From contig JAKMFL010000072.1 of the NCBI GenBank assembly GCA_022425485.1, positions 1 through 64,000 on the forward strand: a DNA stretch of 64,000 nt, given 5' to 3'. Each line of letters opens with the position of its first letter. Position 1 is the stretch's first letter. The position numbers were made by a program, and so were the translations under genes. Source of the DNA: Alphaproteobacteria bacterium (GTDB lineage: Bacteria > Pseudomonadota > Alphaproteobacteria > Puniceispirillales > Puniceispirillaceae). Of this stretch, positions 1 to 9,463 are shown piece by piece. The notes beneath the pieces were generated by a model. The model saw nothing but the letters and a program-made list of their open reading frames with translations, was not told the origin of the DNA and searched no databases.

Positions 1-1539
1 CGCAGCTTTGTTCGTGCATATTTCGCTGAAATGATTGAACTCTGCCCGCCATGCTATTTTATTGGGGCGTTGATAATAAGGCTGTTGGGCCGTTGCAAAA
101 CCACAAGCATGAAGCTGGCGAGCAAGCCTAGCATTACTGTCTCCAGCCAGATAATGTTGCCAGCCAAATAACCCCGATATCGCACGCATTGGCTGGCGCT
201 GACCAGCCGTAGAAATGGCCATTATATCTGCTGACGGCTCGGCGTCAGAAGCAACAAAATCTCCACCATTAACAATGAATTTTGCGCCATCAAACCTATC
301 CGCACCGATAATGGATTGGCGTGACAGGGAGGTTTTTAGCGGGCCATAAAGAACAGACCCTGCCAATAGCTGGCTATCTTGGGCGTCAAAAACACGTGTT
401 GGTGTGGCAAGGGCGAGCCCTAAAACGGGCGCTAATGCCGATTGCAAATCCATTTGCCCGTGGCCAAAAACACTTCGCATCTTCGCGGTTCCACACCGAC
501 TAAGGGTACAGCCCTCGGCAGTTACCAGCCCATCATAATTCGCGGTCTGTAAAAGCCGCGCCGCGGCAGCTTGCGGCGAAAGAGATGGAAAGGCTTCCAG
601 CAGCAGGGCAAGCCCGCCAGATACATGCGGTGCGGACATTGAGGTGCCAGAGCGCCGAGAATACCCGCCACCTGTATTAGCTGACCAAATACCTGTGATA
701 CGCTGCGCATCACCACCGCCCGGGGCCGCCAGACACCAATTCGCTGAAATCCCGCATCTGTTGGTATATCCCGGCTCTGTCCCAGATGCACCAGAAGAGA
801 CGACCGTTAACCAGCCAGGGCGAAGAAAGGAAAAATAATGCGGCAGACCGGCGCGCGCACTAACCTCGTTATCCCGCTGATTTCCGGCTGCCCAAACCAT
901 GACCATGCCGCTATTCACAGCCGATTGCCACGCCGCAAGTTCACGCGGCAATCTTGTTTCTATTTCCCTTTTGCTGATATCATTTATTTCTGTCTTAGAA
1001 CCCCAGCTATTATTAATAATTTGGATATTTTGCCGGCGGGCATCGCTGACCAGACTGGGGATCATATTCTCACCTGTCTGGCGCCCAAAATTTCCAGACC
1101 CATTTAAGATCCGGTAGGCATAAAGCTGGCTCTTTGGGGCAACCCCAAGCATTCCATTGCCATTTTCCGCCGCGCCAGCTATCGCCGCGACATGAGTTCC
1201 ATGGCCATGTAAATCAATCCGCCCATCTGAGTTGCTGTGCCAATCATGGCCCGCATGTACCCGGCCAACAAATTCAGAATGTTGCCCATCAATACCAGAA
1301 TCAGCAATGCCAATACGGATATCACGCCCGCTATAGCCAGCATCTAGTGCCGCTGAGGCCGCCACATACCCTAGGCCAGACTGCGCAGCATACTCGCTAG
1401 CCGCATTGCCAAAATTAGCACCGCCACCACCGCCGCCGCCGCCGCCACTAATACAGGCAGAGAAAAAAATATTGGCATGATGGAAAAAACACAAAAACAA
1501 CGATGTGCAGCTGTTACGATAAACATCTAAAACTCCCAT
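1..1539 (-). CDS. Subtilisin-like (S8) serine protease, probable lipoprotein, 3' end cut by window edge
   Basis: Read in the reverse frame from ATG at 1539 the frame stays open to base 1, so at least 513 residues are present and the C-terminus is missing. The S8 triad is clear: Asp80 in IADSGID, His116 in GHGTHV, Ser300 in GTSMSAPH, with the oxyanion Asn220 in AAGN. The N-terminus has a hydrophobic stretch ending FFSAC (Cys29), a plausible lipobox, followed by nine consecutive glycines (residues 32-40), so a lipid-anchored, flexibly tethered secreted protease is likely. Residues after about 330 (TPTRVFDAQDSQLLAG onward) resemble the linker of secreted or autotransporter-type S8 proteases, but whether a beta-barrel follows cannot be seen. 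It is the only clearly accessory gene in the window. The start is inferred; TTG codons lie downstream. Confidence 0.85.
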   Translation of the reverse strand, partial: MGVLDVYRNSCTSLFLCFFHHANIFFSACISGGGGGGGGGANFGNAASEYAAQSGLGYVAASAALDAGYSGRDIRIGIADSGIDGQHSEFVGRVHAGHDWHSNSDGRIDLHGHGTHVAAIAGAAENGNGMLGVAPKSQLYAYRILNGSGNFGRQTGENMIPSLVSDARRQNIQIINNSWGSKTEINDISKREIETRLPRELAAWQSAVNSGMVMVWAAGNQRDNEVSARAGLPHYFSFLRPGWLTVVSSGASGTEPGYTNRCGISANWCLAAPGGGDAQRITGIWSANTGGGYSRRSGTSMSAPHVSGGLALLLEAFPSLSPQAAAARLLQTANYDGLVTAEGCTLSRCGTAKMRSVFGHGQMDLQSALAPVLGLALATPTRVFDAQDSQLLAGSVLYGPLKTSLSRQSIIGADRFDGAKFIVNGGDFVASDAEPSADIMAISTAGQRQPMRAISGLFGWQHYLAGDSNARLARQLHACGFATAQQPYYQRPNKIAWRAEFNHFSEICTNKAA

Positions 1540-1674
1540 TCCGAAACTTCAAAGAATAGGGGTATTAGATTTTTCTAATTAACCATACGCACCTAAACGG
1601 TCAGCATGATTGTCTGTTGGGCTAGTCCTCCTTCTTTTGGATTTATCCCTTTTTCCAAAAGCCTATCTTCTATA

Positions 1675-1703
1675 TTGTCAATAAAGATTACCCAGAGTAC
1701 TCT
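1675..1703 (+). promoter_or_regulatory. Candidate sigma-70 promoter for yggT-folD
   Basis: TTGTCA (1675-1680), a 17-base spacer and TACTCT (1698-1703) sit 75 bases before yggT. The transcript would begin near 1710, and its leader holds a small inverted repeat, GTTCGC (1714-1719) with GCGAAC (1732-1737). The prediction rests on pattern only. Confidence 0.4.
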
Positions 1704-1777
1704 CGCGACCGATGTTCGCATGAAGTCGGAGGCGAACCTACACGGGCTAATTTGTATTTCAGAGGGAATGATAAGAA

Positions 1778-2056
1778 ATGAATGCGCTGTTAATATTGAT
1801 AGATAACATTGTTGATATCTATATTTTCACGCTTCTAGCTTATGTAATCGCTAGCTGGCTGGTAGCCTTTCGGATTGTTAATCCATGGCAACCTTTTGTG
1901 CGGGTAGTTTTGCAAGGGCTAGGGCGTTTGCATGAACCTTTACTTGGGCGTATTAGATCCGTCCTGCCAGATTTAGGCGGCATTGATATCAGCCCCATTA
2001 TCGTGCTGTTAGTGTTGCAGTTTGGCCGGAATTTACTGTTTGAATATCTACGATAG
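1778..2056 (+). CDS. YggT family small integral membrane protein
   Basis: A 92-residue protein with two hydrophobic segments (about residues 3-30 and 68-88). They flank the family loop, in which aromatic and proline residues (NPWQPFVRVV, then HEPLLGRIRSVLPDLGGIDISPII) are conserved in YggT proteins. The family sits in the inner membrane; its role is not settled, with links to cell-division and osmotic phenotypes in other bacteria. The start ATG follows a purine-rich stretch. folD lies downstream on the same strand about 90 bases away, so the two may be co-transcribed. Length and composition are normal for the family. Confidence 0.85.
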   Translation: MNALLILIDNIVDIYIFTLLAYVIASWLVAFRIVNPWQPFVRVVLQGLGRLHEPLLGRIRSVLPDLGGIDISPIIVLLVLQFGRNLLFEYLR

Positions 2057-2083
2057 CCAGAAAAGAGACCGCCAGAAAAGAGA
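2056..2083. repeat. Imperfect tandem duplication after yggT
   Basis: GCCAGAAAAGAGA occurs at 2056-2068 and again at 2071-2083 (period 15), with a third weak partial copy just after. It begins at the last base of the yggT stop codon. One of many such short duplications in the window. Confidence 0.8.
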
Positions 2084-2149
2084 TAAGCAGAAAAACCCAT
2101 CCTTTCATAACAGATGGAAGAGATGGCTAAACCAAAGGGGATGGACGGC

Positions 2150-3043
2150 ATGAGCGCAAAAATCATAGATGGCAAGGCTTTTTCAGGTCAGCTCGTCGCT
2201 AAAATCGCTGAGCATGTGGCCACGTTAAAAAACGCCCATCACTTTACCCCCGGACTTGCGGTGGTTCTGGTAGGCGAAGACCCTGCCAGTCAGGTATATG
2301 TGCGCAATAAGGCAGAGAGAACAAAGACCTGTGGCATGCGCTCTATTGAACATCGCCTGCCTGCTGATACGCGCCAAGAAGTGTTACTGGCCCTAATCGA
2401 GCAAATGAATAGAGATGAGCAAATTGATGGTATTTTAGTGCAATTACCGTTGCCAAATCAGATTGATGATAAAGCGGTTATACAAGCGATAGCACCGGAA
2501 AAAGATGTTGACGGGTTTCATGTGGTCAATGCTGGTTTGCTGGCAACTGGCCAACAGGCGCTGGTCCCTTGCACCCCCTATGGCTGCCTGATGATGCTAC
2601 AACATCATTTCGGTGATTTAAGCGGGTTAAACGCCGTTGTGCTGGGCAGGTCAAATATTGTTGGCAAGCCAATGGCACAGCTATTACTTAATGCAAATGC
2701 TACGGTCACTATTGCCCATTCGCGTACCAAAGACCTAGCCGATATATGCAGCCAAGCAGATATTCTGGTAGCTGCTGTCGGCCGCCCAGAGATGGTAAGC
2801 GGCGAATGGATTAAGAAAGGCGCTGTGGTTATTGATGTTGGCATTAACCGTGTGCCTGCCCCAGACCGCGGTGAGGGAAAATACCGCCTAACCGGGGATG
2901 TGCATTTTAACAGTGCTAGCGACGTAGCAAGCGCAATTACCCCTGTGCCCGGGGGGGTTGGGCCGATGACCATTGCCTGTCTGCTGCGCAATACGCTGGT
3001 TGCGGCAACTCGTCGCCGTAACATTGCTATTGATGATATTTAG
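2150..3043 (+). CDS. folD: Bifunctional methylenetetrahydrofolate dehydrogenase / cyclohydrolase FolD
   Basis: Interconverts 5,10-methylene-, methenyl- and 10-formyl-tetrahydrofolate with NADP in one-carbon metabolism (cytosolic). At 297 residues from the chosen ATG it has the usual family length. Visible motifs are the catalytic YVRNK (Tyr50, Lys54), VQLPLP (residues 97-102), KDVDGFH (118-124), the dinucleotide-binding GRSNIVGKP (166-174) and the C-terminal [11 protein letters not shown]. The frame extends upstream to 2114, but the ATG at 2150 is preferred because AGGGGATGG precedes it and homologues start at this point. It follows yggT on the same strand. Confidence 0.97.
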   Translation: MSAKIIDGKAFSGQLVAKIAEHVATLKNAHHFTPGLAVVLVGEDPASQVYVRNKAERTKTCGMRSIEHRLPADTRQEVLLALIEQMNRDEQIDGILVQLPLPNQIDDKAVIQAIAPEKDVDGFHVVNAGLLATGQQALVPCTPYGCLMMLQHHFGDLSGLNAVVLGRSNIVGKPMAQLLLNANATVTIAHSRTKDLADICSQADILVAAVGRPEMVSGEWIKKGAVVIDVGINRVPAPDRGEGKYRLTGDVHFNSASDVASAITPVPGGVGPMTIACLLRNTLVAATRRRNIAIDDI

Positions 3044-3161
3044 GCTATGTAGGAGCGATGGGGTTTTAAAATTAATGCCCCCCAGAAACTTTGAGATATT
3101 TTGGAATATTTTGAAATAATTAGGGCAATTATAGTCCTGAATCAGAAGACGAGAAAAAACG

Positions 3162-3398
3162 ATGAATTCCTCTAATGTGCAGACCTCCGTGCTCACTGGC
3201 TCTGGCTGGTCGGAAATTCTAATGGTTTTAGGACTGGTAGGTGTCGCTGCCATTCTATTTTGGGGCGTCATCACAATGGGCCGCGGCGGCGCTTATAATA
3301 AAAATAAATCTAACAAGATTATGCGTTACCGGATCATAGCCCAAGCTGCGGTGCTATTGATATTCATATCCCTATTATGGTTTCGCCAATCTACTTAA
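3162..3398 (+). CDS. Small twin-transmembrane protein, HIG1-domain-like
   Basis: A 78-residue protein with two membrane segments (about 18-40 and 57-73) joined by a short basic loop containing MGRGG and NKNKSNK. The loop and the two-helix hairpin resemble the HIG1 / hypoxia-induced domain family, whose mitochondrial members stabilise respiratory complexes. In alphaproteobacteria such twin-membrane proteins often precede a cobalamin adenosyltransferase gene, as here, with only 19 bases between them. Function in bacteria is not established. The start is supported by GACGAGAAAAAACG upstream. Confidence 0.65.
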   Translation: MNSSNVQTSVLTGSGWSEILMVLGLVGVAAILFWGVITMGRGGAYNKNKSNKIMRYRIIAQAAVLLIFISLLWFRQST

Positions 3399-3417
3399 CA
3401 AGAATTGACAGGATATT

Positions 3418-4002
3418 ATGGTCAAACTGAATAAAATTTATACCCGTACTGGAGATGATGGAAAAACCAGCCTTGTTGGCGGTGGCCGTGTTTCCAAACA
3501 CGCAAAACGCCCGGCTGCCTATGGCGAAGTGGATGAACTAAACTCGGTTTTGGGTATGGCACGCCTTCACTGCGGTGCAGATATGGCCAATCATTATATG
3601 GATGACCAGTTCGCGCGTATCCAGAATGATTTATTTGACCTAGGCGCTGATTTAGCCACTGTCGATGACATGAAACCAGCCTTGCGGATTACAGCAGCGC
3701 AGGTCACGCGCCTTGAGCTGGAAATTGATGAGATTAATGATAATCTCTCTGCCCTTAACAGCTTCATTCTGCCAGGCGGAACACCGCTAGCTGCATGGTT
3801 GCATCTGGCAAGAACTGTCGCTAGACGAGCAGAACGTCAAATGACGGAGCTGGCTACTGTAGAGCCGGTAAATGAACATGCGATGCAATATATAAACAGG
3901 CTTTCAGATCTGTTGTTCGTGCTGGCGCGTCATGCTAATGATGGAGGCAAGAGCGATATTTTATGGGTGCCTGGCGGCACGCAAGAGGCCGATAAAGGCT
4001 AA
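3418..4002 (+). CDS. pduO: PduO-type ATP:cob(I)alamin adenosyltransferase
   Basis: Transfers the adenosyl group of ATP to cob(I)alamin, making the B12 coenzyme. The 194-residue protein shows the family N-terminus KIYTRTGDDGKTSLVGGGR (residues 6-24), a GEVDELNS helix (36-43), the RRAERQ motif and the C-terminal NRLSDLLFVLAR. Length is typical. It follows the HIG1-like gene closely. A B12-dependent enzyme such as methylmalonyl-CoA mutase is implied elsewhere in the genome but is not in this window; this gene by itself does not show de novo B12 synthesis. Confidence 0.93.
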   Translation: MVKLNKIYTRTGDDGKTSLVGGGRVSKHAKRPAAYGEVDELNSVLGMARLHCGADMANHYMDDQFARIQNDLFDLGADLATVDDMKPALRITAAQVTRLELEIDEINDNLSALNSFILPGGTPLAAWLHLARTVARRAERQMTELATVEPVNEHAMQYINRLSDLLFVLARHANDGGKSDILWVPGGTQEADKG

Positions 4003-4066
4003 GCAATAGGCGGGTTGCTAAAGATGTTGAATATGAAGTCTTCATAGGTGAATAGATGAAGGCTAT

Positions 4067-4114
4067 CTGTTAAAGAGATGACAGAGCAGGCTGTTAAAGA
4101 GATGACAGAGTAGG
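4067..4114. repeat. 24-bp tandem duplication upstream of etfB
   Basis: Two adjacent 24-base copies (4067-4090 and 4091-4114) beginning CTGTTAAAGAGATGACAGAG, differing at one base. They end 13 bases before the etfB start, so they change the length of the etfB leader. The copies also create and repeat an AGAGATGACAG stretch with an in-frame ATG; I see no real gene there. Confidence 0.9.
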
Positions 4115-4127
4115 AAGGAAAAAAGTA

Positions 4128-4877
4128 ATGAAAATCCTAGTTCCAGTAAAACGGGTCATTGATTATAACGTAAAAGTCCGGGTTAAACCTGACCAGAGTG
4201 GGGTTGAGCTAGCAAACGTTAAAATGGCCATGAACCCGTTTGATGAGATTGCAGTTGAGCAGGCTTTGCGTATCAAAGAAGCTGGCGGTGCCGAAGAAAT
4301 AGTTCTGGTATCTATCGGGCCAGCGCAATCACAAGAAACCATCCGCACTGGCCTTGCTATGGGCGCTGATCGCGGCATCTATATCGAAGCTGGACAGGAT
4401 GTTGAGCCGCTAGCGGTAGCCAAGCTTCTGAAAGCTGTTGTAGATAAAGAAGCGCCGGGGCTTGTGCTATGTGGCAAGCAGGCCATTGACGGTGATTGCA
4501 ATCAGACCGGGCAAATGTTGTCTGCGCTGTTAGGCTGGTCACAAGGTACTTTTGCGTCAGGGATTGAAATTGCAGGCGATACGGCCAAAATTATCCGCGA
4601 GGTTGATGGCGGATTAGAGCATATCTCAATATCCATGCCTTGTGTGGTTACGGTTGATTTGCGGCTAAATGAGCCCCGTTATGCGTCGCTGCCAAACATT
4701 ATGAAGGCCAAGAAAAAACCTATTGATGCATTAGATGCAGCTGATCTGGGCGTTGATACCGCCCCACGCCTGACCCTTGTGAAGGTGGAAGAGCCAGAAG
4801 CCCGTCAGGCAGGTATCAAGGTTGCCTCTGTAACCGAGCTAGTAGATAAATTAAAGAACGAAGCAAAGGTGATATGA
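4128..4877 (+). CDS. etfB: Electron transfer flavoprotein beta subunit
   Basis: Small subunit of the FAD/AMP heterodimer that carries electrons from acyl-CoA and related dehydrogenases to ETF:quinone oxidoreductase. The 249-residue sequence starts [17 protein letters not shown] and contains [17 protein letters not shown] and the family signature near [22 protein letters not shown] (around residues 182-203). The strong GGAAGGAAAAAAG precedes the ATG. It overlaps etfA by 4 bases (ATGA), indicating translational coupling and equimolar synthesis. Length is normal. Confidence 0.97.
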   Translation: MKILVPVKRVIDYNVKVRVKPDQSGVELANVKMAMNPFDEIAVEQALRIKEAGGAEEIVLVSIGPAQSQETIRTGLAMGADRGIYIEAGQDVEPLAVAKLLKAVVDKEAPGLVLCGKQAIDGDCNQTGQMLSALLGWSQGTFASGIEIAGDTAKIIREVDGGLEHISISMPCVVTVDLRLNEPRYASLPNIMKAKKKPIDALDAADLGVDTAPRLTLVKVEEPEARQAGIKVASVTELVDKLKNEAKVI

Positions 4878-5806
4878 TGAGCATTCTCGTTATTGTTGAA
4901 CATGATAATCAGGCGGTAAATGTCGCTACCTTAAATACCATTGCCGCTGCAAAAGAAATTGGCGGCGACCTTCATTTACTGGTTGCTGGCGAAAACTGCG
5001 GAAGCGTTGCATCTGCCGCTGCTGCACTTGATGGTGCTGGCAAAGTTTTATGCGCCGATAGTGCAGAATATGGTCATAATCTAGCAGAAAATTTGGCACC
5101 GCTTGTTTCCGGCATTGCAGGTGACTACAGCCATATTCTGGCACCAGCAACCACCTTTGGTAAGAATGTGATGCCGCGTATCGCTGCGCTTTGTGATGTG
5201 CCGCAAATCTCTGATATTATCGAAGTAATTGACAGCGATACATTCAAGCGCCCGATTTATGCTGGCAATGCGCTGGCAACCGTAAAGTCAGGTGATGATT
5301 TGAAAATAATCACCGTCCGCAGCACTGCTTTTGAAGCGGTCGCAGATACGGGTGGTTCAGCTGCAATAGACGCGCTATCTAGCGGCGGCGACAAGGGCTT
5401 ATCTTCTTATGATAAGTCTGAGCTGTCCTCCTCTGAACGTCCAGAATTAACCTCTGCTAATATTGTTGTTTCTGGTGGTCGCGGCATGCAGGATGGAGCC
5501 AATTTTACCATGTTAGAAAGCGTAGCAGACAAGCTAGGTGCGGCGGTTGGCGCTTCACGTGCAGCAGTGGATGCAGGCTTTGTTCCCAATGATTATCAGG
5601 TTGGCCAGACAGGTAAGGTTGTTGCCCCTGAGCTGTATCTAGCTGTCGGAATTTCAGGCGCTATTCAGCATCTAGCTGGCATGAAAGATAGTAAAGTTAT
5701 TGTAGCCATCAATAAAGATGAAGAAGCGCCAATTTTTCAGGTAGCTGATTACGGGCTGGTAGCTGATCTGTTCGATGCCGTGCCTGAATTTGACAAAGAG
5801 ATTTAA
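4874..5806 (+). CDS. etfA: Electron transfer flavoprotein alpha subunit
   Basis: FAD-binding large subunit of ETF, 310 residues. The C-terminal FAD domain is plain: [10 protein letters not shown] (around 199-208), [10 protein letters not shown], and the signature [18 protein letters not shown], then [22 protein letters not shown]. Two ATG codons in tandem occur at 4874 and 4877; the first overlaps the etfB stop. A short Ser/Glu-rich linker ([15 protein letters not shown]) lies between the N-terminal and FAD domains. The gene converges with the tlpA-like gene, leaving 19 bases. Confidence 0.97.
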   Translation: MMSILVIVEHDNQAVNVATLNTIAAAKEIGGDLHLLVAGENCGSVASAAAALDGAGKVLCADSAEYGHNLAENLAPLVSGIAGDYSHILAPATTFGKNVMPRIAALCDVPQISDIIEVIDSDTFKRPIYAGNALATVKSGDDLKIITVRSTAFEAVADTGGSAAIDALSSGGDKGLSSYDKSELSSSERPELTSANIVVSGGRGMQDGANFTMLESVADKLGAAVGASRAAVDAGFVPNDYQVGQTGKVVAPELYLAVGISGAIQHLAGMKDSKVIVAINKDEEAPIFQVADYGLVADLFDAVPEFDKEI

Positions 5807-5825
5807 TCTAGTTTGATAAGCCCTA

Positions 5826-6404
5826 TTACGACAGATAGGCACGAAGCTGTTCTATAACAGCTGCATCATCCCATGTTGCCGGGCCAGTATGCACCGCATA
5901 TTCGGCTTGGCCTTTTTTTACCAGCAAGGTCGTGGGCAGGCCCCGCAGCCCGACCGCCCGGGCAGCTTGCGCCTGCGGGTCATATAAAGAAAGCGGTGTT
6001 GAAACGCCGCGTTCCTGCAAAAATGGACGTGCGACTTCCGGCCCGCCCCGATCCATAGATATCAGCACCAGCATGATATTATCTGCAGCTAAAATGCCTG
6101 CCGCTGCTTCAAGGGTTGGCAGCTCTGCCACACAAGGCGCACACCATGTTGCCCAGAAATTTATCACTAGATTATGCTCAGCTAGTGCCGATAAGCGCTT
6201 CTCGCCTGCATCACTCACAAGCGTCAAATCTGGCAAACTGCCACTAGCTGGTACAAGCGTCAGACTTTGTTCTGAGGCCCCTGCAATCTGCGCGCCCAGC
6301 CCCCCATTTAACCCAATATAAGTCGCCGCCCCCGCTGCAACATAATGCGGTAGCTGTGCTAACAGTTGGCGACGCTGGATATTTAGGGGCTGATTCTTTT
6401 TCAT
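5826..6404 (-). CDS. TlpA-like thioredoxin-fold thiol:disulfide protein
   Basis: A 192-residue exported or membrane-anchored thioredoxin-fold protein. The redox motif is WCAPC (Cys88, Cys91) inside INFWATWCAPCVAELPTLE, and the cis-Pro loop is RGLPTT, as in TlpA/ResA reductases that keep periplasmic thiols reduced, for example during cytochrome maturation. The start at 6404 is chosen because AGGATAG lies just upstream; the open frame extends further. The N-terminus QRRQLLAQL followed by a glycine/alanine-rich hydrophobic stretch (residues 20-43) could be a Tat-like signal or an anchor. It is divergent from argH, an arrangement common in alphaproteobacteria. Confidence 0.9.
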   Translation of the reverse strand: MKKNQPLNIQRRQLLAQLPHYVAAGAATYIGLNGGLGAQIAGASEQSLTLVPASGSLPDLTLVSDAGEKRLSALAEHNLVINFWATWCAPCVAELPTLEAAAGILAADNIMLVLISMDRGGPEVARPFLQERGVSTPLSLYDPQAQAARAVGLRGLPTTLLVKKGQAEYAVHTGPATWDDAAVIEQLRAYLS

Positions 6405-6515
6405 TTCTATCCTATAAAGCAAAGCGAGTATTAAAAGAATGCAAAACAATTTGAATTTCGCTGAACCTAAGTCTGTTTATAGACCTGCTGGTTCAAAGTA
6501 AGGTAGGGTGGCATT

Positions 6516-7934
6516 ATGACAAAGCCTGACACAAATGCACCAAAAAAGACAACCTCATCCACTATTTGGGGAGGCCGGTTCGCAGGTGGCCCATCCCAGC
6601 TAATGACCGATATCAACGCCTCTATCAGCTATGACAAGGCGATGTATAAACAGGATATTGCTGGCTCGCTAGCCCATGCCACGATGCTGGCAGGACAAAA
6701 TATTATCTCATCTGACGATTTAAACGCCATTTCTACTGGCTTGGCCGCAATCGAAAAGGAAATTGATGAGGGGGTTTTTGAATTTTCGGATGCGCTAGAA
6801 GATATCCATATGAATATCGAATCCCGGCTAGCAGAGCTGACAGGCGATCCGGCCCGCCGCCTGCATACGGCGCGGTCTAGGAATGATCAGGTGGCAACGG
6901 ATATCCGGCTTTGGCTGAGAGAGGCCATTGATCAGCTAGACAGCCAGCTTGCCGCCTTGCAAGAAGCGCTATTAACCCAAGCAGAAAGCCATACCAAGAC
7001 CGTTATGCCCGGCTACACGCATTTGCAAACCGCCCAGCCTGTTAGCTTTGCTTTTCATCTAATGGCCTATGTTGAGATGTTTGGCCGGGATCGTGGCCGC
7101 CTAGCCGACACCCGAAAACGACTAAACGAATCGCCACTTGGCGCAGCGGCCCTAGCGGGAACACCGCATCCTATAGACCGGCATCAAACAGCTAAACTGC
7201 TGGGTTTTAGCCAGCCAATGGCAAATGCAATGGACGCCGTTTCAGCGCGCGATTTTGCAGTGGAATTCATGGCAGCAGCAGCAATTTGTGCAACCCATCT
7301 GTCCCGGTTGGCTGAGGAAATTGTTATCTGGTCAACAGACAGGTTCGGCTTTATCAGCCTATCAGATGCGTTTACCACCGGCTCGTCTATTATGCCGCAA
7401 AAGCGCAATCCCGACGCAGCAGAACTCGTTCGTGCCAAACCGGGGCGTATTATTGGCGATTTGATGGCATTGCTTACTGTTTTGAAGGGCCTGCCGCTTG
7501 CTTACGGCAAAGATATGCAAGAGGACAAAGAACCTGTCTTTGATGCAGAAGCCTCGCTTAGCCTTAGCCTAGCCGCAATGACTGGCATGATTGCTGATTT
7601 ACAAGCCAAGCCAGAAGCCATGCGCGCAGCTCTTGAAAAAGGACATCCCACGGCTACTGATTTAGCGGATTATTTGGTGCGCGTTTTAGATATGCCGTTC
7701 CGGGATGCCCATCATGTAACAGGTAAGCTGGTGGCGCTAGCAGATAGCCAAGACTGCCGCCTAGATGCGTTGAAGCTTGCAGATATGCAGGCAGTTGAAC
7801 CGCGTCTGGATAAGGCTATTTATGAGGTGTTATCGATTGATTCTGCTTTGCAGGCACGAAACAGTTTTGGCGGAACAGCCCCTGCGGAAGTAGAGGCCCA
7901 TATTAAAGCTGCCAGAGCCGCCTTCCTAAAATAG
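6516..7934 (+). CDS. argH: Argininosuccinate lyase
   Basis: Last step of arginine synthesis: argininosuccinate to arginine and fumarate. At 472 residues it has the standard length. The fumarase/aspartase superfamily signature [12 protein letters not shown] begins at Gly289, and [10 protein letters not shown] near the N-terminus, [19 protein letters not shown] and the [11 protein letters not shown] segment with its catalytic His are all present. It is followed by a small lipoprotein gene and lysA in the same direction, probably one unit. A run of eight T (7941-7948) follows the stop, but no hairpin precedes it. Confidence 0.98.
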   Translation: MTKPDTNAPKKTTSSTIWGGRFAGGPSQLMTDINASISYDKAMYKQDIAGSLAHATMLAGQNIISSDDLNAISTGLAAIEKEIDEGVFEFSDALEDIHMNIESRLAELTGDPARRLHTARSRNDQVATDIRLWLREAIDQLDSQLAALQEALLTQAESHTKTVMPGYTHLQTAQPVSFAFHLMAYVEMFGRDRGRLADTRKRLNESPLGAAALAGTPHPIDRHQTAKLLGFSQPMANAMDAVSARDFAVEFMAAAAICATHLSRLAEEIVIWSTDRFGFISLSDAFTTGSSIMPQKRNPDAAELVRAKPGRIIGDLMALLTVLKGLPLAYGKDMQEDKEPVFDAEASLSLSLAAMTGMIADLQAKPEAMRAALEKGHPTATDLADYLVRVLDMPFRDAHHVTGKLVALADSQDCRLDALKLADMQAVEPRLDKAIYEVLSIDSALQARNSFGGTAPAEVEAHIKAARAAFLK

Positions 7935-7984
7935 AATCACTTTTTTTTAATGCCCCTAAGCAACATCTAAAAAATGGAGCCATT

Positions 7985-8107
7985 ATGATACGAATTTTCT
8001 GCATCATAGCCGCGCTAGCCCTAATGACATCTGGTCTAACTGCCTGCGGAAAACGCGGGGAGCCGAAACGGCCATCTGAGGTCAGCGAAACTGCACCCGC
8101 TAGCTAA
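7985..8107 (+). CDS. lptM: Very small lipoprotein, LptM (YifL)-like
   Basis: ATG at 7985 to TAA at 8107 gives 40 residues: MIRIFCIIAALALM, then the lipobox LTAC (Cys21), then GKRGEPKRPSE. A hydrophobic signal, a lipobox and a short CG(x)RGEPxxP tail are hallmarks of the LptM/YifL family, whose Escherichia coli member binds LptD and helps oxidative maturation of the LPS translocon. Position between argH and lysA is the usual alphaproteobacterial context. ATGGAGCC lies upstream as ribosome-binding site. It is easily missed because of its size. Confidence 0.85.
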   Translation: MIRIFCIIAALALMTSGLTACGKRGEPKRPSEVSETAPAS

Positions 8108-8143
8108 GGTAAAAACATAGATTTAAAGCCCATTATCTAATGG

Positions 8144-8181
8144 ATAGCCCAGAGTTTAAAATATAGCCCAAAGTTTAAAAT
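8144..8181. repeat. 19-bp tandem duplication upstream of lysA
   Basis: ATAGCCCAGAGTTTAAAAT (8144-8162) is followed directly by ATAGCCCAAAGTTTAAAAT (8163-8181), with one mismatch. It fills the gap between the small lipoprotein gene and lysA. Confidence 0.9.
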
Positions 8182-8196
8182 ACAGTTAGGCAAGAT

Positions 8197-9456
8197 ATGC
8201 GCCATATTCATCGTAATCCAGCTGGTGAGCTAATGATATCAGAGATGCCGGTAGCATCGCTAGCGGAACAGTTTGGCACGCCCCTTTATGTCTATTCAGG
8301 GGATGGGTTTGCTGCCTACTATCATGCTTTCTGTGACGCGCTAGCGGGCCTTGATACGGCCGTGCATTACGCGGTTAAGGCTAATTCGTCTTTAGGTATT
8401 CTTGGGCTTTTAGCAGGCGAGGGTGCAGGCGCTGATATCGTCTCTGGCGGCGAGATGCAAAGATGCCTTGCAGCTGGGATAGCCGCAAATAAAATTGTTT
8501 TTTCAGGTGTGGGTAAATCTGATGCTGAAATCCGCCAAGCATTGGTGGCTGGCATTGGTCAGATAAATGCCGAATCAGAAGCTGAGATCCGACATATTAG
8601 CGCTATCGCATCAGAGATGAGCATCACCGCGCCTGTTGCTTTGCGGGTAAATGTGAATGTTGACCCAGGCAGCCATGCTAAAATTTCAACAGGCCAGCGT
8701 TCTACCAAATTCGGTATTCCAGTTGCTGATGGCGAGGCGGCGGCCCTTTATCGGAAAATTGCGGCTGACCCGGCCATTCGCCCGGCTGGACTTGCTGTGC
8801 ATATCGGATCGCAGCTCACTAATTTAGCGCCATTTGAAGCTGCCTATCTTGAGCTGTTAGAGCTGGCAGATAGCCTGCGTGCAGAAGGGCTGGACGTGCC
8901 GGTTCTAGATTTAGGGGGCGGGCTAGGCGTGGATTATCATGGCGATGGTAAACCAGATTTTGCGGCCTATGGCGCACTGGTTACCCGTATTTTCAGTAAT
9001 CGCGGCTACCGGCTAGGCTTTGAGCCCGGGCGCGCTATTGCTGCTGATAATGGCCTGTTACTGACGCGCACCCACTATATCAAACAAGGTGAGGATAAGC
9101 GGTTTATTATTGTTGATGGCGCAATGAATGATTTGATTCGCCCTACCTTATATGAGGCGTTTCACCGGATTGAGCCTGTATTGCGTCCAAGCACCCCTAA
9201 GGGGCTAGCCGATATTGTCGGGCCGGTTTGCGAAACAGGGGATTATCTAGGCCAAGGCCGTGATATGCCAGAAATACAAGAAGGTGAACTACTTGCCGTA
9301 TTTTCTGCTGGTGCCTATGGGGCTGTGATGATGTCGACCTATAACACCCGCCCAGAGGCAGCAGAAATTATGGTATATCAAGGCAAAGCACATCTGCTAC
9401 GCCGCCGACGCACTGTCGAAGAGTTGCTTGCTTGCGAAGAAAACCCGTTTGCGTAA
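8197..9456 (+). CDS. lysA: Diaminopimelate decarboxylase
   Basis: PLP enzyme that decarboxylates meso-diaminopimelate to lysine. The 419-residue protein is of normal length and has the fold-III markers: Lys61 in HYAVKAN (Schiff base), HIGSQ near 208-212, DLGGGLGV, EPGR, and Cys345 in CETGDYLG, contributed to the neighbouring active site. Start MRHIHRNPAGEL is preceded by AGTTAGGCAAG. Operon with argH and the small lipoprotein is typical. It ends 7 bases from the convergent zinc-ribbon gene. Confidence 0.98.
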   Translation: MRHIHRNPAGELMISEMPVASLAEQFGTPLYVYSGDGFAAYYHAFCDALAGLDTAVHYAVKANSSLGILGLLAGEGAGADIVSGGEMQRCLAAGIAANKIVFSGVGKSDAEIRQALVAGIGQINAESEAEIRHISAIASEMSITAPVALRVNVNVDPGSHAKISTGQRSTKFGIPVADGEAAALYRKIAADPAIRPAGLAVHIGSQLTNLAPFEAAYLELLELADSLRAEGLDVPVLDLGGGLGVDYHGDGKPDFAAYGALVTRIFSNRGYRLGFEPGRAIAADNGLLLTRTHYIKQGEDKRFIIVDGAMNDLIRPTLYEAFHRIEPVLRPSTPKGLADIVGPVCETGDYLGQGRDMPEIQEGELLAVFSAGAYGAVMMSTYNTRPEAAEIMVYQGKAHLLRRRRTVEELLACEENPFA

Positions 9457-9463
9457 AGCCTGT

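Noticed and set aside
1606-1806. 66-residue plus-strand frame before yggT
   Set aside because: It overlaps the yggT start and the likely promoter, has no recognisable domain and a weak start.
7941-7948. Run of eight T after argH as a terminator
   Set aside because: No stem-loop precedes it, and the lipoprotein and lysA genes continue in the same direction.
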